Notes under the pieces: model-generated
What the model saw: the letters and a program-made list of their open reading frames with translations, nothing else
What the model was told of the DNA's origin: nothing
The model's database searches: none
Shown: positions 55,566 through 64,000 of the stretch, in pieces
How the letters are laid out: each line of letters begins with the position of its first letter
Numbering within the stretch: the stretch's first letter is position 1
Position numbers and translations under genes: made by a program
Assembly (NCBI RefSeq): GCF_001202035.1
Contig: NZ_LGHT01000025.1
Coordinates: 310,001-374,000, forward strand
Length of the DNA: 64,000 nt
Direction: 5' to 3'
Origin: Pseudorhodobacter wandonensis
Lineage (GTDB): Bacteria; Pseudomonadota; Alphaproteobacteria; Rhodobacterales; Rhodobacteraceae

Positions 55566-56603
55566 TCAGCCTCCAATCGCCCAGCGGGCCCAAAAGCCGC
55601 CGAGAACTTCAAATTTCGCCAAGAACGATACCAGCACAACCCAACCCAGCGACAACGGCAGAAACACCTTCCAACCAATGCGCATCAACTGGTCATAGCG
55701 GTAGCGCGGCACAATCGCCTTCACCATAGCAAACATGATGAAGAAAAACGCCATCTTCCCAACCATCCACAGCACACCATCAGGCAAGCCGGGAATAGGC
55801 GACAACCAGCCGCCAAAGAACAACAGCGAAATCAGCGCGCACATCAGGAAGATCGCGATATATTCGCCCGCCATGAACAACAGGTAAGGCGTCGAGGAAT
55901 ATTCAACCATAAAGCCTGCAACCAGTTCCGATTCAGCCTCGGGCAGATCGAACGGCGGGCGGTTGGTTTCGGCCAAGGCACTGATAAAGAACAAAAACAC
56001 CATCGGGAAATGCGGCAGCCAGTACCAGTTCAGCAACCCATAATCGCCATCCTGCGCCGCCACAATCGCCCCGAAATTCATCGAGCCGGTCGAGATGATG
56101 ATGCCGATGATGATCAGCCCCAAAGACACCTCATAGGAAATCATCTGCGCAGCCGACCGCAGCGACCCAAGGAACGGATATTTCGAGTTCGAGGCCCAGC
56201 CCCCCATGATCACGCCATACACCTCAAGCGAGGAGACCGCGAAAACAAACAGGATCGCCACGTTGATATCCGACAATACCCAGCCTTCGTTGAACGGAAT
56301 AACCGCCCAGGCCAGCACCGCCAGTACAAAAGACAGCATCGGCGCCAGGAAAAACACGGCACGGTCAGCACCCGCCGGCACAACGATTTCCTTAACCACG
56401 TATTTCAGCGCATCGGCCACCGATTGCAGCAGGCCCCAAGCGCCTACCACGTTCGGCCCGCGCCGCATTTGCACAGCGGCCCAAACCTTACGGTCGCCAT
56501 AGACAAGAAACAGCAGTGAAATCATCACGAAAGCGATGACCAAAAGGCATTGCGCTATGATCAGCAATGTCATTCCCAAGCCGGTTTGTAGAAATTGATC
56601 CAT
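55566..56603 (-). CDS. nuoH: NADH-quinone oxidoreductase subunit H
   Basis: A 345-residue eight-helix membrane subunit forming part of the quinone chamber. [24 protein letters not shown] is the hallmark N-terminal loop, and [22 protein letters not shown] contains the conserved acidic quinone-channel residues. [25 protein letters not shown] lies near the C-terminus. It follows the small lipoprotein gene after 39 bases. Confidence 0.97.
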   Translation of the reverse strand: MDQFLQTGLGMTLLIIAQCLLVIAFVMISLLFLVYGDRKVWAAVQMRRGPNVVGAWGLLQSVADALKYVVKEIVVPAGADRAVFFLAPMLSFVLAVLAWAVIPFNEGWVLSDINVAILFVFAVSSLEVYGVIMGGWASNSKYPFLGSLRSAAQMISYEVSLGLIIIGIIISTGSMNFGAIVAAQDGDYGLLNWYWLPHFPMVFLFFISALAETNRPPFDLPEAESELVAGFMVEYSSTPYLLFMAGEYIAIFLMCALISLLFFGGWLSPIPGLPDGVLWMVGKMAFFFIMFAMVKAIVPRYRYDQLMRIGWKVFLPLSLGWVVLVSFLAKFEVLGGFWARWAIGG

Positions 56604-56642
56604 GGCGCCCTTACCCTTCGGCCTTATTCGTCAGTGTCATCG

Positions 56643-57050
56643 TCATATCGTCGGTATCCCTTGTGCGCCGCAATCGCGGACCGTCACCTCGGCGTCAATC
56701 GTCGCAGACCCGCGGGGCAGCGCAGCTGAGATGGTGTAAACCGCATCGCCGCGCCAATTACCACCCGTTTGTGCTACCGAAGTGCGCACATGCCGCGCAA
56801 ATCCAAAACCCCGGATCAGCGCATATTGCGCAGCCGCGCAACGGGCATAGGCATCTACATCGGCTCTGTCCCGCGCGCCCTTCATGGCCACGTGAAAATT
56901 CACCAAATCCCCATCCAGCAGCACGGTTTGTATGCCGCCATAGGTTGGCGTAAACGCAGCCTGTTTGGCCACATCCCCTTGCGCACCAACGCAGCCTGAC
57001 AGGCTGGCCATGGCCAGCGCTGAAAGGGTGATTTGGGCGATACGGGTCAT
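56643..57050 (-). CDS. Small lipoprotein in nuo operon, unknown
   Basis: A 135-residue putative lipoprotein. Start at 57050, two bases after the nuoG stop; the longer frame to 57212 is within nuoG. The signal peptide MTRIAQITLSALAMASLSGC ends at the lipobox LSGC with Cys20. The mature part has one Cys in DAYARCAAAQ and another in VTVRDCGAQG, which could pair. The family was not recognised. It would be at the periplasmic face, whereas nuoG is cytoplasmic. Confidence 0.75.
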   Translation of the reverse strand: MTRIAQITLSALAMASLSGCVGAQGDVAKQAAFTPTYGGIQTVLLDGDLVNFHVAMKGARDRADVDAYARCAAAQYALIRGFGFARHVRTSVAQTGGNWRGDAVYTISAALPRGSATIDAEVTVRDCGAQGIPTI

Positions 57051-57052
57051 GG

Positions 57053-59074
57053 TTACTCGGCCGCCATCGGTTTTGCGGCCCGTGCTTTGGCCTGCGCCGA
57101 AAGCTCGCCCATCAGGCTTGATGACCGTGCAATCGGGTTGGTCAGATAGAAATCGCGCACCGCATTGCGGAAATCGGCTTGCCCCGGATCGCGCAGCGGA
57201 ATGCGTACCCAATCATTTTCGGCCACCACGTCAATCTCGCCCAAATGCGGTGCCGCTTTGACAACCGCTTTGCGCAAGGCGGCCAAGCTGTCCCACGGCA
57301 AAACCGCACCCAGCTCACCAGACAAGGCGCGCAAAACAGCCCAGTTTTCCTTGGCCTCACCCGGTGCAAACCCTGCACGCGCCGCCAGTTGCGGACGGCC
57401 CTCGGTGTTCACAAACAGACCCGATTCCTCGGTATAGGCCGCACCCGGCAAGATGATATCGGCGCGATGCGCACCGCGATCACCATGGCTGCCTTGATAA
57501 ATCACAAAGGCACCTGCCGCGATTTCAACTTCATCCGCACCAAGGTTATAGATCACCTCGGCACCGTCCAGCGCATCTGTCAAACCGTTCTCGGTAACGG
57601 CGCCCACATCCATCGCACCAACGCGCGAGGCAGCCGTGTGCAGCACCAACAGCTTGGAATTGCTGTCTTCGGCCAGTTTCATCGCCTGTGACAGAACAGC
57701 CTCGCCATCGGCCTCATTCAAGGCGCCCTGCCCGATGATGATCAGCGAAGGATTGGCCTTAATCTCATCCGTGCATTTGGTGTTGGCCAGTTTGACCAAA
57801 GTCGCGCGGTCTGTGCCTTTATGCGCATAATCATACGTCAGATCAACAGCTTGACCGACAAGATCAATGTTGCAACCATGGCTCCAGGCCTTGCGGATAC
57901 GGGCGTTCAACACTGGCGCCTCGGTGCGCGGGTTGGTGCCGATCAGCATGATATACTTGGCGGTATCAATATCTTCGATAGCCGCATTGCCAACATAGGC
58001 CGAGCGGTTGCCCGCAGGCAGTTTCGCCTTATCGGTGCGGCATTCAACCTTGCCGCCCATGCCTTCAACCAGGGTTTTCAGGCTGAACGCAGCCTCAACC
58101 GGTGCCAGATCACCGACCAAGCCAACAACTTTCTTGCCCTTCATCGCCGCAGCAGCCGCTTGCAGCGCCTCCCCCCAACCCGCTTTGCGCAGCTTGCCGT
58201 TTTCACGGATATACGGCGTATCAAGACGCTGACGGCGCAGACCATCCCAGACGAAACGGGTTTTATCGGAAATCCATTCCTCGTTCACACCATCATGGTT
58301 GCGCGGCAAAATCCGCATCACTTCGCGGCCTTTGGTATCGACGCGGATGTTGGACCCCAAAGCATCCATCACGTCGATGGTTTCGGTCTTGGTCAGCTCC
58401 CAAGGCCGCGCAGTAAAGGCATAGGGTTTCGAGGTCAGCGCACCAACGGGGCAAAGATCAATGATATTGCCTTGCAGGTTGCTATCCAGCGTCGCGCCCA
58501 AATAGGTTGTAATTTCAGCATCTTCGCCACGGCCGGTCTGGCCCATGGTCAAAATGCCCGCCACTTCGGATGTAAAGCGCACACAGCGCGTACAGGAAAT
58601 GCAGCGCGTCATTGTCGTGGCCACCAGCGGCCCCAGATCCAGATCTTCAGACGCGCGTTTCGGCTCGCGGTAGCGGCTGAAATCGACGCCATAGGCCATC
58701 GCCTGGTCTTGCAAATCACACTCGCCGCCTTGGTCGCAAATCGGGCAATCCAGCGGGTGGTTGATCAGCAAAAACTCCATCACGCCTTCGCGCGCCTTTT
58801 TCACCATGGGCGAGTTGGTTTTCACCACAGGCGGCTGGCCTTCCGGGCCGGGGCGCAAGTCTTTGACCTGCATCGCACAGCTTGCCGCAGGCTTTGGCGG
58901 GCCGCCAACAACCTCAACCAGACACATCCGGCAGTTGCCTGCGATGGTCAGCCGCTCATGGTAGCAAAAGCGCGGAATTTCCACGCCCGCCACTTCGGCA
59001 GCTTGGATCAGCGTCATCGCGCCTTCCACCTCAACCTCAATGCCGTCAATTATGATCTTCTTCAGGTTGGACAT
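57053..59074 (-). CDS. nuoG: NADH-quinone oxidoreductase subunit G
   Basis: A 673-residue Fe-S subunit of the NADH dehydrogenase arm. Start at 59074 with GGAG eight bases upstream. The N-terminal [2Fe-2S] ferredoxin domain ([20 protein letters not shown]) is followed by the His-ligated cluster segment [18 protein letters not shown] and two Cys motifs ([11 protein letters not shown]). The C-terminal two-thirds is a molybdopterin-oxidoreductase-like fold without a cofactor. It follows the DUF3291 gene after four bases. Confidence 0.96.
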   Translation of the reverse strand: MSNLKKIIIDGIEVEVEGAMTLIQAAEVAGVEIPRFCYHERLTIAGNCRMCLVEVVGGPPKPAASCAMQVKDLRPGPEGQPPVVKTNSPMVKKAREGVMEFLLINHPLDCPICDQGGECDLQDQAMAYGVDFSRYREPKRASEDLDLGPLVATTMTRCISCTRCVRFTSEVAGILTMGQTGRGEDAEITTYLGATLDSNLQGNIIDLCPVGALTSKPYAFTARPWELTKTETIDVMDALGSNIRVDTKGREVMRILPRNHDGVNEEWISDKTRFVWDGLRRQRLDTPYIRENGKLRKAGWGEALQAAAAAMKGKKVVGLVGDLAPVEAAFSLKTLVEGMGGKVECRTDKAKLPAGNRSAYVGNAAIEDIDTAKYIMLIGTNPRTEAPVLNARIRKAWSHGCNIDLVGQAVDLTYDYAHKGTDRATLVKLANTKCTDEIKANPSLIIIGQGALNEADGEAVLSQAMKLAEDSNSKLLVLHTAASRVGAMDVGAVTENGLTDALDGAEVIYNLGADEVEIAAGAFVIYQGSHGDRGAHRADIILPGAAYTEESGLFVNTEGRPQLAARAGFAPGEAKENWAVLRALSGELGAVLPWDSLAALRKAVVKAAPHLGEIDVVAENDWVRIPLRDPGQADFRNAVRDFYLTNPIARSSSLMGELSAQAKARAAKPMAAE

Positions 59075-59078
59075 GCCA

Positions 59079-59567
59079 TTACTCCGCAGCAACTTCAGCG
59101 CATCCGTGGGTTTTCCACGCCTGTGCCTCTTTCAAATAGGACCAGCCAAAGGCCGCATCACTATCGCCATGTTCTTGTTTATACGCCAGCTTCTCCAGCG
59201 CTTCGTCCAGTGTCGGGCGGTGGCCCGCAGGCACCCACCACATCACAAAATGCATCTTTCCCAAAACCTCGAACCATTCGGCCCGCCGGTCATAAAACTG
59301 TTTATGGACGGTTTTCCAGACAAAACTCTCAAGGCTCGCCACATCATCCCAAACCGTCAGGTTTGAAACAAACTGCGGGTCACCACCAATCGCCGTATCG
59401 GTATTCCCCGTCCCCGGCTCACCCGAGCCTTCCATCATCCAGACAAAGCCCGGCATCCGTTTGCCAAGCCCGTTAATCTTATCAAGGCCCGCCATAAAAT
59501 CGGCCACACGCGGGTCATCGGTCGGGGCCAGCAAGCGGCCGATGTTCAATTCGGCAAGCTGCATCAT
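59079..59567 (-). CDS. DUF3291 family protein in nuo operon
   Basis: A 162-residue protein of the DUF3291 family, a ferredoxin-like alpha/beta fold related to antibiotic-biosynthesis monooxygenases. [20 protein letters not shown] and [20 protein letters not shown] are the family hallmarks. GGAGGG lies six bases upstream of ATG 59567, which overlaps the lipoprotein stop. Biochemical role unknown. It is followed by nuoG. Confidence 0.88.
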   Translation of the reverse strand: MMQLAELNIGRLLAPTDDPRVADFMAGLDKINGLGKRMPGFVWMMEGSGEPGTGNTDTAIGGDPQFVSNLTVWDDVASLESFVWKTVHKQFYDRRAEWFEVLGKMHFVMWWVPAGHRPTLDEALEKLAYKQEHGDSDAAFGWSYLKEAQAWKTHGCAEVAAE

Positions 59568-59854
59568 GCGCAGCCCTCCACGATCAACCAAGTGTCACCC
59601 TGAAAACGGTCACGGATAGAGCTTTTGGCGCGGCTTACACAAAAGCGGTCAGCCGCGCGCCGCGCCTCGGCACCTTCCCAGTTTTCAAAGGGCCGACCGA
59701 TACGCGCCACTTCAATCGCCCCCGTCGGCCGTTTCGCCACAGCATAGCTTACCCCGTCCAACACAATCGGCCCACGCGCCACCGGGGCGGGCGTGGAAAC
59801 GCAGGCCGAAAGGGCCAGCGCGCCAAGTGTCAAAGGGTAAGCCGTGTGCATCAT
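59564..59854 (-). CDS. Small lipoprotein in nuo operon, unknown
   Basis: A 96-residue protein with a lipobox ([16 protein letters not shown]; Cys18). The mature part is small and carries two further Cys (RFCVSRAKS and IVEGCA), which could form a disulfide. It overlaps nuoF (ATGA) and the DUF3291 gene, so it is clearly part of the operon. Unrelated in sequence to the other lipoprotein at 56643. The family was not recognised. Confidence 0.72.
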   Translation of the reverse strand: MMHTAYPLTLGALALSACVSTPAPVARGPIVLDGVSYAVAKRPTGAIEVARIGRPFENWEGAEARRAADRFCVSRAKSSIRDRFQGDTWLIVEGCA

Positions 59855-61146
59855 TCGGCAGCCATAGCCCCCATGCGACCGGTTTTCTGCGCCTTGATGC
59901 GGTCTTCGATTTCCTCACGGAAATGCCGCACGAGGCCTTGGATCGGCCAAGCCGCCGCATCACCCAATGCGCAAATCGTGTGGCCTTCAACCTGCTTGGT
60001 CACCGACAACAGCATGTCGATTTCCTCAACCTCGGCCTCGCCCCGCACCAAACGGTCCATCACGCGCATCATCCAGCCCGTGCCTTCGCGGCAAGGCGTA
60101 CACTGGCCGCAAGACTCGTGCTTATAGAACTTTGACAACCGCCAGATCGCCTTAATCACATCGGTCGATTGATCCATTACGATCACCGCCGCTGTGCCAA
60201 GGCCCGAGCGCTGCTCACGCAGCCAGTCGAAATCCATGATCGCATCATCGCATTGCGCCGCGTTCAGCATCGGCACCGAAGACCCGCCAGGAATAACCGC
60301 CTTGATATTCTTCCAGCCGCCCCGCACGCCACCACAGTGACGGTCCAAGAGTTCACGCAAGCTGATAGACATCGCTTCTTCGACGACACAGGGGTTCACC
60401 ACATGGCCCGAAATACCGAACAGCTTGGTCCCCGCATTGTTCGGGCGGCCAAAACCGGCGAACCAATCCGCGCCACGGCGCAGAATGGTTGGCACAACAG
60501 CAATGGATTCCACGTTATTCACAGTGGTCGGGCAACCATAAAGGCCTGCCCCCGCAGGGAATGGCGGCTTCATCCGCGGCATACCCTTTTTGCCCTCAAG
60601 GCTTTCCAGCAGCGCCGTTTCTTCGCCGCAGATATAGGCGCCTGCCCCGTGATGCACATAGCAATCAAAGTCAAACCCCGAACCACAGGCGTTCTTACCA
60701 ATCAGGCCTGCGTCATAGCATTCGTCAATCGCGGCCTGCAGCGCCTCTTTCTCGCGGATATATTCGCCGCGAATATAGATGTAGCAGGCATTCGCCCCCA
60801 TCGCGAAAGAGGCAATCATCGCGCCTTCGATCAGCGTATGCGGGTCATGGCGCATGATCTCGCGGTCTTTGCAGGTGCCAGGCTCGGACTCATCGGCGTT
60901 GATCACCAGATAAGACGGGCGACCATCCGATTCCTTGGGCATGAACGACCATTTCAGACCGGTCGGAAAGCCCGCCCCGCCACGGCCCCGCAGGCCAGAC
61001 GCCTTGATCTGGTCCACCAACCAGCCGCGGCCATTGGCGATAAACCCTGCCGTGCCGTTCCAATGCCCACGCTTTTTGGCGCCAGCAAGGGTGCGGTCAT
61101 GCATCCCGTAAAGATTGGTAAAGATCCGATCTTGATCTTTCAGCAT
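59851..61146 (-). CDS. nuoF: NADH-quinone oxidoreductase subunit F
   Basis: The NADH-binding subunit, 431 residues. The [15 protein letters not shown] loop binds [20 protein letters not shown] binds FMN, and the C-terminal [13 protein letters not shown] plus [14 protein letters not shown] hold the [4Fe-4S] N3 cluster. It accepts hydride from NADH and passes electrons through NuoE and NuoG. It begins nine bases after the DUF5337 gene. Confidence 0.97.
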   Translation of the reverse strand: MLKDQDRIFTNLYGMHDRTLAGAKKRGHWNGTAGFIANGRGWLVDQIKASGLRGRGGAGFPTGLKWSFMPKESDGRPSYLVINADESEPGTCKDREIMRHDPHTLIEGAMIASFAMGANACYIYIRGEYIREKEALQAAIDECYDAGLIGKNACGSGFDFDCYVHHGAGAYICGEETALLESLEGKKGMPRMKPPFPAGAGLYGCPTTVNNVESIAVVPTILRRGADWFAGFGRPNNAGTKLFGISGHVVNPCVVEEAMSISLRELLDRHCGGVRGGWKNIKAVIPGGSSVPMLNAAQCDDAIMDFDWLREQRSGLGTAAVIVMDQSTDVIKAIWRLSKFYKHESCGQCTPCREGTGWMMRVMDRLVRGEAEVEEIDMLLSVTKQVEGHTICALGDAAAWPIQGLVRHFREEIEDRIKAQKTGRMGAMAAE

Positions 61147-61155
61147 GTCATGCCC

Positions 61156-61395
61156 TCAATTTTTCTCGGACGCGGCTTTTTGCCGACGCCAAATTCTATA
61201 CGTTACAACCATCGTCCAAAGGAAAGCGGCAAAGGCCAGCATATCAAACAGGAAAACAAAGCGCGTTTCCCACCCGAAATGCCCGCCCAACCACTGCGCC
61301 CCCAACCACAGCGCCATTGTGCCAACCAGCACAATCGCCACCAAACGCGAATCCCGCGCGTTCTGGATCTCTGTTTTGCTGGGCGCAGCTTTCAC
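61156..61395 (-). CDS. DUF5337-like two-helix membrane protein in nuo operon
   Basis: A 79-residue membrane protein with a GTG start at 61395, two bases after the nuoE stop. Two hydrophobic segments (LVAIVLVGTMALWLGAQWL and FVFLFDMLAFAAFLWTMVVTY) are joined by a short loop, with basic termini. It resembles DUF5337, which I recall from Rhodobacteraceae nuo clusters, with moderate certainty. Could be a complex I assembly or accessory subunit; this is inference from location. Confidence 0.75.
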   Translation of the reverse strand: MKAAPSKTEIQNARDSRLVAIVLVGTMALWLGAQWLGGHFGWETRFVFLFDMLAFAAFLWTMVVTYRIWRRQKAASEKN

Positions 61396-61397
61396 CT

Positions 61398-62522
61398 TCA
61401 GTATACCCCGCCTTTATCGACACGTTTCGAAAACTCGGTCGCGCCACCCGCCGCCAAAATCTTGGCCTGCTCAACCCAGGTATCGCGGGTCACGCGGCCT
61501 TTAAAGCCTTCAAGGTTTTCATCAACCCAGGCCACTTCGGCCTCGGTCCAATTCGCGATCTGGTCAAAATGGTAAAAGCCAAGGCTGTTACACAGAATTT
61601 CCAGCTTCGGCCCGATGCCTTTGATTTGCTTCAAATCATCGGCTTTGCCATCGCGCGCGGCAGCCAGACCTTCGGGTTTGGACCCGACGCTTGCCTCACT
61701 GGCTGCAGGTGCAGCCTTGGTTTCCTTAGCCGCGACCTTGGCTTTTTCCGCTGGCGCAGCTTTTGCCGGCTTCGGCTCGGCCTTGGCCGCTTTGGCAGGC
61801 TTGCCGCCCGATTTACCCAGCCAAGGCGTCAAAATCGGCACCTCGGTCCCGTCAATCCGCTTGACGGTTTCGCCAATATCAACGGCCGCCTGCACGCTGG
61901 CGTTATACTGTTTACGACCCGCCTCATAGTCCTTCAGGCTGGTCAAACCGGCCAAAGGTTCAGAGGCATAGCGCCCGTTCTGCGGGCCGGGAACCGGCAC
62001 CTCGCCTTTGGAAAAGCGCGCGATCAGGTCGCGCAGGCTGTCGGGTGTCAGGTCTTCGTAATAATCCTTGCCGATCTGGGCCATCGGCGCATTGGTGCAG
62101 GCCCCAAGGCATTCCACCTCTTCCCACGAAAACTTGCCATCCGCCGACAATGTATGCGGCTTTTCATTGATCAGTTCTCTGCAGACAGCAACCAGATCCT
62201 CGGCGCCGCAAATCATGCAGGACGTGGTGCCGCAAATCTGGATATTCGCAATAGAACCAACAGGTTGCAATTGGAACATAAAGTAGAACGTCGCCACTTC
62301 CAACGCGCGAATATAGGCCATGCCCAGCATATCGGCGATATGTTCAATCGCGGGGCGTGTCAGCCAGCCCTCTTGCTCTTGCGCACGCCACAACAGCGGA
62401 ATAATCGCGCTCGCCTGCCGCCCCTCGGGGTATTTCGTTATCTGCCCCTGCGCCCATTCCAGATTGGCGGGCGTAAAGGCGAAAGTAGCAGGCTGTTCTT
62501 TGTGCAAGCGACGCAGCATCAT
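61398..62522 (-). CDS. nuoE: NADH-quinone oxidoreductase subunit E, extended
   Basis: A 374-residue [2Fe-2S] subunit, against about 160-240 in most bacteria. Ligands are Cys97, Cys102, Cys138 and Cys142. After about residue 220 an Ala/Lys/Pro linker leads to a C-terminal helix-hairpin-helix-like domain ([20 protein letters not shown]), absent in E. coli NuoE. Such extended NuoE occurs in Rhodobacterales. ATG 62522 overlaps the small ORF stop (ATGA). It works with NuoF in electron transfer from NADH. Confidence 0.95.
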   Translation of the reverse strand: MMLRRLHKEQPATFAFTPANLEWAQGQITKYPEGRQASAIIPLLWRAQEQEGWLTRPAIEHIADMLGMAYIRALEVATFYFMFQLQPVGSIANIQICGTTSCMICGAEDLVAVCRELINEKPHTLSADGKFSWEEVECLGACTNAPMAQIGKDYYEDLTPDSLRDLIARFSKGEVPVPGPQNGRYASEPLAGLTSLKDYEAGRKQYNASVQAAVDIGETVKRIDGTEVPILTPWLGKSGGKPAKAAKAEPKPAKAAPAEKAKVAAKETKAAPAASEASVGSKPEGLAAARDGKADDLKQIKGIGPKLEILCNSLGFYHFDQIANWTEAEVAWVDENLEGFKGRVTRDTWVEQAKILAAGGATEFSKRVDKGGVY

Positions 62523-62791
62523 GCGGCTCCGTTGGTTTTCAGCGCGGCAACGCATAGGGCAAACGCACCAAGCGCCGCCCCACCACTGCTGAGATGTTTC
62601 ATATAAAGTTCACCCGAGCGGGCATAGAGAGCGGCACCGGCAAGCGCCAAATTGCGGTCAGATGTCACCCCGAACCGATGGGTCAGAAAGCCAAGCCCCG
62701 CAACCCGATCACGCAAGCCCATAGCCACGACGCCGCCCAATACGGCGACCCCGGCCCAAGCCTTTGCACTGGTTGCGCTTGTCAGGTCCAT
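62519..62791 (-). CDS. Small hydrophobic protein between nuoD and nuoE
   Basis: A 90-residue protein with two or three hydrophobic stretches ([44 protein letters not shown]). It begins in a TGATG overlap with nuoD and ends in an ATGA overlap with nuoE. Not recognised in any family, though it fills the position of a known unidentified reading frame in alphaproteobacterial nuo clusters. Probably a small membrane protein. Confidence 0.7.
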   Translation of the reverse strand: MDLTSATSAKAWAGVAVLGGVVAMGLRDRVAGLGFLTHRFGVTSDRNLALAGAALYARSGELYMKHLSSGGAALGAFALCVAALKTNGAA

Positions 62792-63999
62792 CAGCGGTCA
62801 ATCTCTCCGAATACCACGTCCATCGTACCGATGATCGCGGCCACATCGGCCAGTTGGTGGCCTTTGCAAATGTAATCCATCGCTTGCAGGTGCAAAAAGC
62901 CCGGTGCGCGGATCTTGGCGCGGTAAGGTTTGTTGCTGCCATCTGCGACCAGATAGACGCCGAACTCGCCCTTCGGCGCCTCAACAGCGGCATAAATCTC
63001 ACCGGCAGGCACGTGGAACCCTTCGGTATACAGCTTGAAGTGATGGATCAGCGCTTCCATCGAGGTTTTCATCTCACCGCGTTTCGGCGGCGTGATTTTG
63101 CCCCGCGCCAGCACATCGCCCGGTTCTTTGCGCAGCTTGGCCAGCGCCTGACGGATGATCGAGGTGCTTTCGCGCATTTCCTGCATCCGGCACAGATAGC
63201 GGTCATAGCAATCGCCATTCTTGCCAACCGGCACCTTAAACTCAAATTCATCATAGCATTCATAGGGTTGCGCGCGGCGCAAATCCCAGGCAAGGCCCGA
63301 ACCACGCACCATCACCCCCGAGAAACCCCAATCAAGGATGTCCTGCTCGGACACAACACCGATATCGGCGTTGCGCTGCTTGAAGATACGGTTTTCGGTC
63401 AGCAACCCGTCAATATCGTCCAAAACGCGCGGGAATTCCTGTGCCCAAACGTCCATATCTTCGATCAGATCGGGCGTCAGGTCTTGGTGCACACCACCGG
63501 GGCGGAAATAGGCGGCGTGCAGACGCGCACCACAAGCCCGCTCATAAAACACCATCAGCTTTTCACGCTCTTCAAAACCCCAGAGCGGCGGCGTCAGCGC
63601 GCCAACGTCCATCGCCTGCGTCGTCACGTTCAGCAAGTGGTTCAAAACGCGGCCGATTTCCGAAAACAGCACGCGGATCAACTGCGCACGGCGCGGCACC
63701 TCGACACCGGTCAGCTTTTCAATCGCCAAGCACCAGGCATGTTCCTGGTTCATCGGCGCCACATAATCCAGCCGGTCAAAATACGGCAGGTTTTGCAGAT
63801 AGGTCCGGCTTTCCATCAGCTTTTCGGTGCCACGGTGCAGCAAGCCGATATGCGGGTCGCAGCGTTCGACAATCTCTCCGTCCAACTCTAGCACAAGCCG
63901 CAAAACACCATGCGCAGCAGGGTGTTGCGGGCCAAAGTTCAAGTTGAAATTGCGGATCTTCTGCTCGCCTGTCAGCGCGTCGTTGAAGTTGCCATCCAT
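62791..63999 (-). CDS. nuoD: NADH-quinone oxidoreductase subunit D
   Basis: The 402-residue 49-kDa-type subunit forming the quinone-binding site with NuoB. The N-terminal [22 protein letters not shown] carries the quinone-site His residues, and [21 protein letters not shown] and MDVGALTPP are family hallmarks. The end has [27 protein letters not shown] with the last conserved Asp. The ATG lies one base inside the right window edge, so the CDS is complete; nuoA-C would lie beyond. Confidence 0.97.
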   Translation of the reverse strand: MDGNFNDALTGEQKIRNFNLNFGPQHPAAHGVLRLVLELDGEIVERCDPHIGLLHRGTEKLMESRTYLQNLPYFDRLDYVAPMNQEHAWCLAIEKLTGVEVPRRAQLIRVLFSEIGRVLNHLLNVTTQAMDVGALTPPLWGFEEREKLMVFYERACGARLHAAYFRPGGVHQDLTPDLIEDMDVWAQEFPRVLDDIDGLLTENRIFKQRNADIGVVSEQDILDWGFSGVMVRGSGLAWDLRRAQPYECYDEFEFKVPVGKNGDCYDRYLCRMQEMRESTSIIRQALAKLRKEPGDVLARGKITPPKRGEMKTSMEALIHHFKLYTEGFHVPAGEIYAAVEAPKGEFGVYLVADGSNKPYRAKIRAPGFLHLQAMDYICKGHQLADVAAIIGTMDVVFGEIDR

Positions 64000-64000
64000 C

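Noticed and set aside
57821-59476. A 551-codon plus-strand frame
   Set aside because: Antisense to nuoG and DUF3291; minus-strand products have diagnostic Fe-S motifs.
60169-62606. Two long plus-strand frames (60169-61575 and 61317-62606)
   Set aside because: Antisense to nuoF, DUF5337 and nuoE; no ribosome sites or domains fit.

Overview
The window is chromosomal DNA from an alphaproteobacterium, most probably Rhodobacterales (Roseobacter group or a close relative). The evidence is the GC-rich coding style, a nuo (complex I) cluster interleaved with small non-Nuo genes in the way known from Paracoccus and Rhodobacter, a long C-terminally extended NuoE, a Hint-domain protein, DUF2842 and DUF5337 proteins, and a birA-coaX-rnj trio directly after nuoN. 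I see no tRNA, rRNA, insertion sequence, prophage or CRISPR array. Genes are densely packed, and many are coupled by ATGA, TGATG or TAATG overlaps.

Bases 1-8000: a 2Fe-2S ferredoxin; a peptidoglycan-binding lipoprotein overlapping an HD phosphohydrolase; then a minus-strand series rpiA, glutathione reductase, hflK, hflC and a DegP-type periplasmic protease, suggesting envelope and redox quality control. Bases 8000-20000: GST, L-serine dehydratase, a sulfotransferase-like protein, an EamA exporter, thiamine pyrophosphokinase, a 748-residue unknown protein with a 16-residue repeat, DUF2842, purA, DUF6524, secG and pyrG. Bases 20000-29300: acyltransferase 3, rlmJ, DUF1330, a MATE exporter, a nickel/cobalt exporter-like pair (NicO plus DUF1007), polyphosphate kinase 2, a second GST, and parE.

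Bases 29300-38800: surE-pcm-nlpD on plus; then on minus tatABC coupled to a DUF815 ATPase, an HTH protein, an orphan ABC ATPase, and a tightly overlapped SDR / glycosyltransferase-like / histidine-phosphatase trio. Bases 38900-45200: the Hint-domain protein, release factor 3 (prfC), an unknown protein, a family 2 glycosyltransferase, and a DEAD-box helicase ending at tandem hairpins shared with the convergent RNase J gene.

Bases 45300-64000: one long minus-strand run, transcribed nuoD, small membrane ORF, nuoE, DUF5337, nuoF, lipoprotein, DUF3291, nuoG, lipoprotein, nuoH, nuoI, carboxymuconolactone decarboxylase-like, nuoJ, nuoK, nuoL, nuoM, nuoN, birA, coaX, rnj. Together it encodes most of NADH:ubiquinone oxidoreductase (nuoA-C lie beyond the right edge) plus six accessory proteins.

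No clearly new defence, mobile or biosynthetic system was found. The best leads are the accessory proteins inside the nuo operon, the 748-residue repeat protein, a palindromic intergenic repeat found 1-3 bases after two stop codons, an SDR without its catalytic Tyr and Lys, and the Hint-domain protein.
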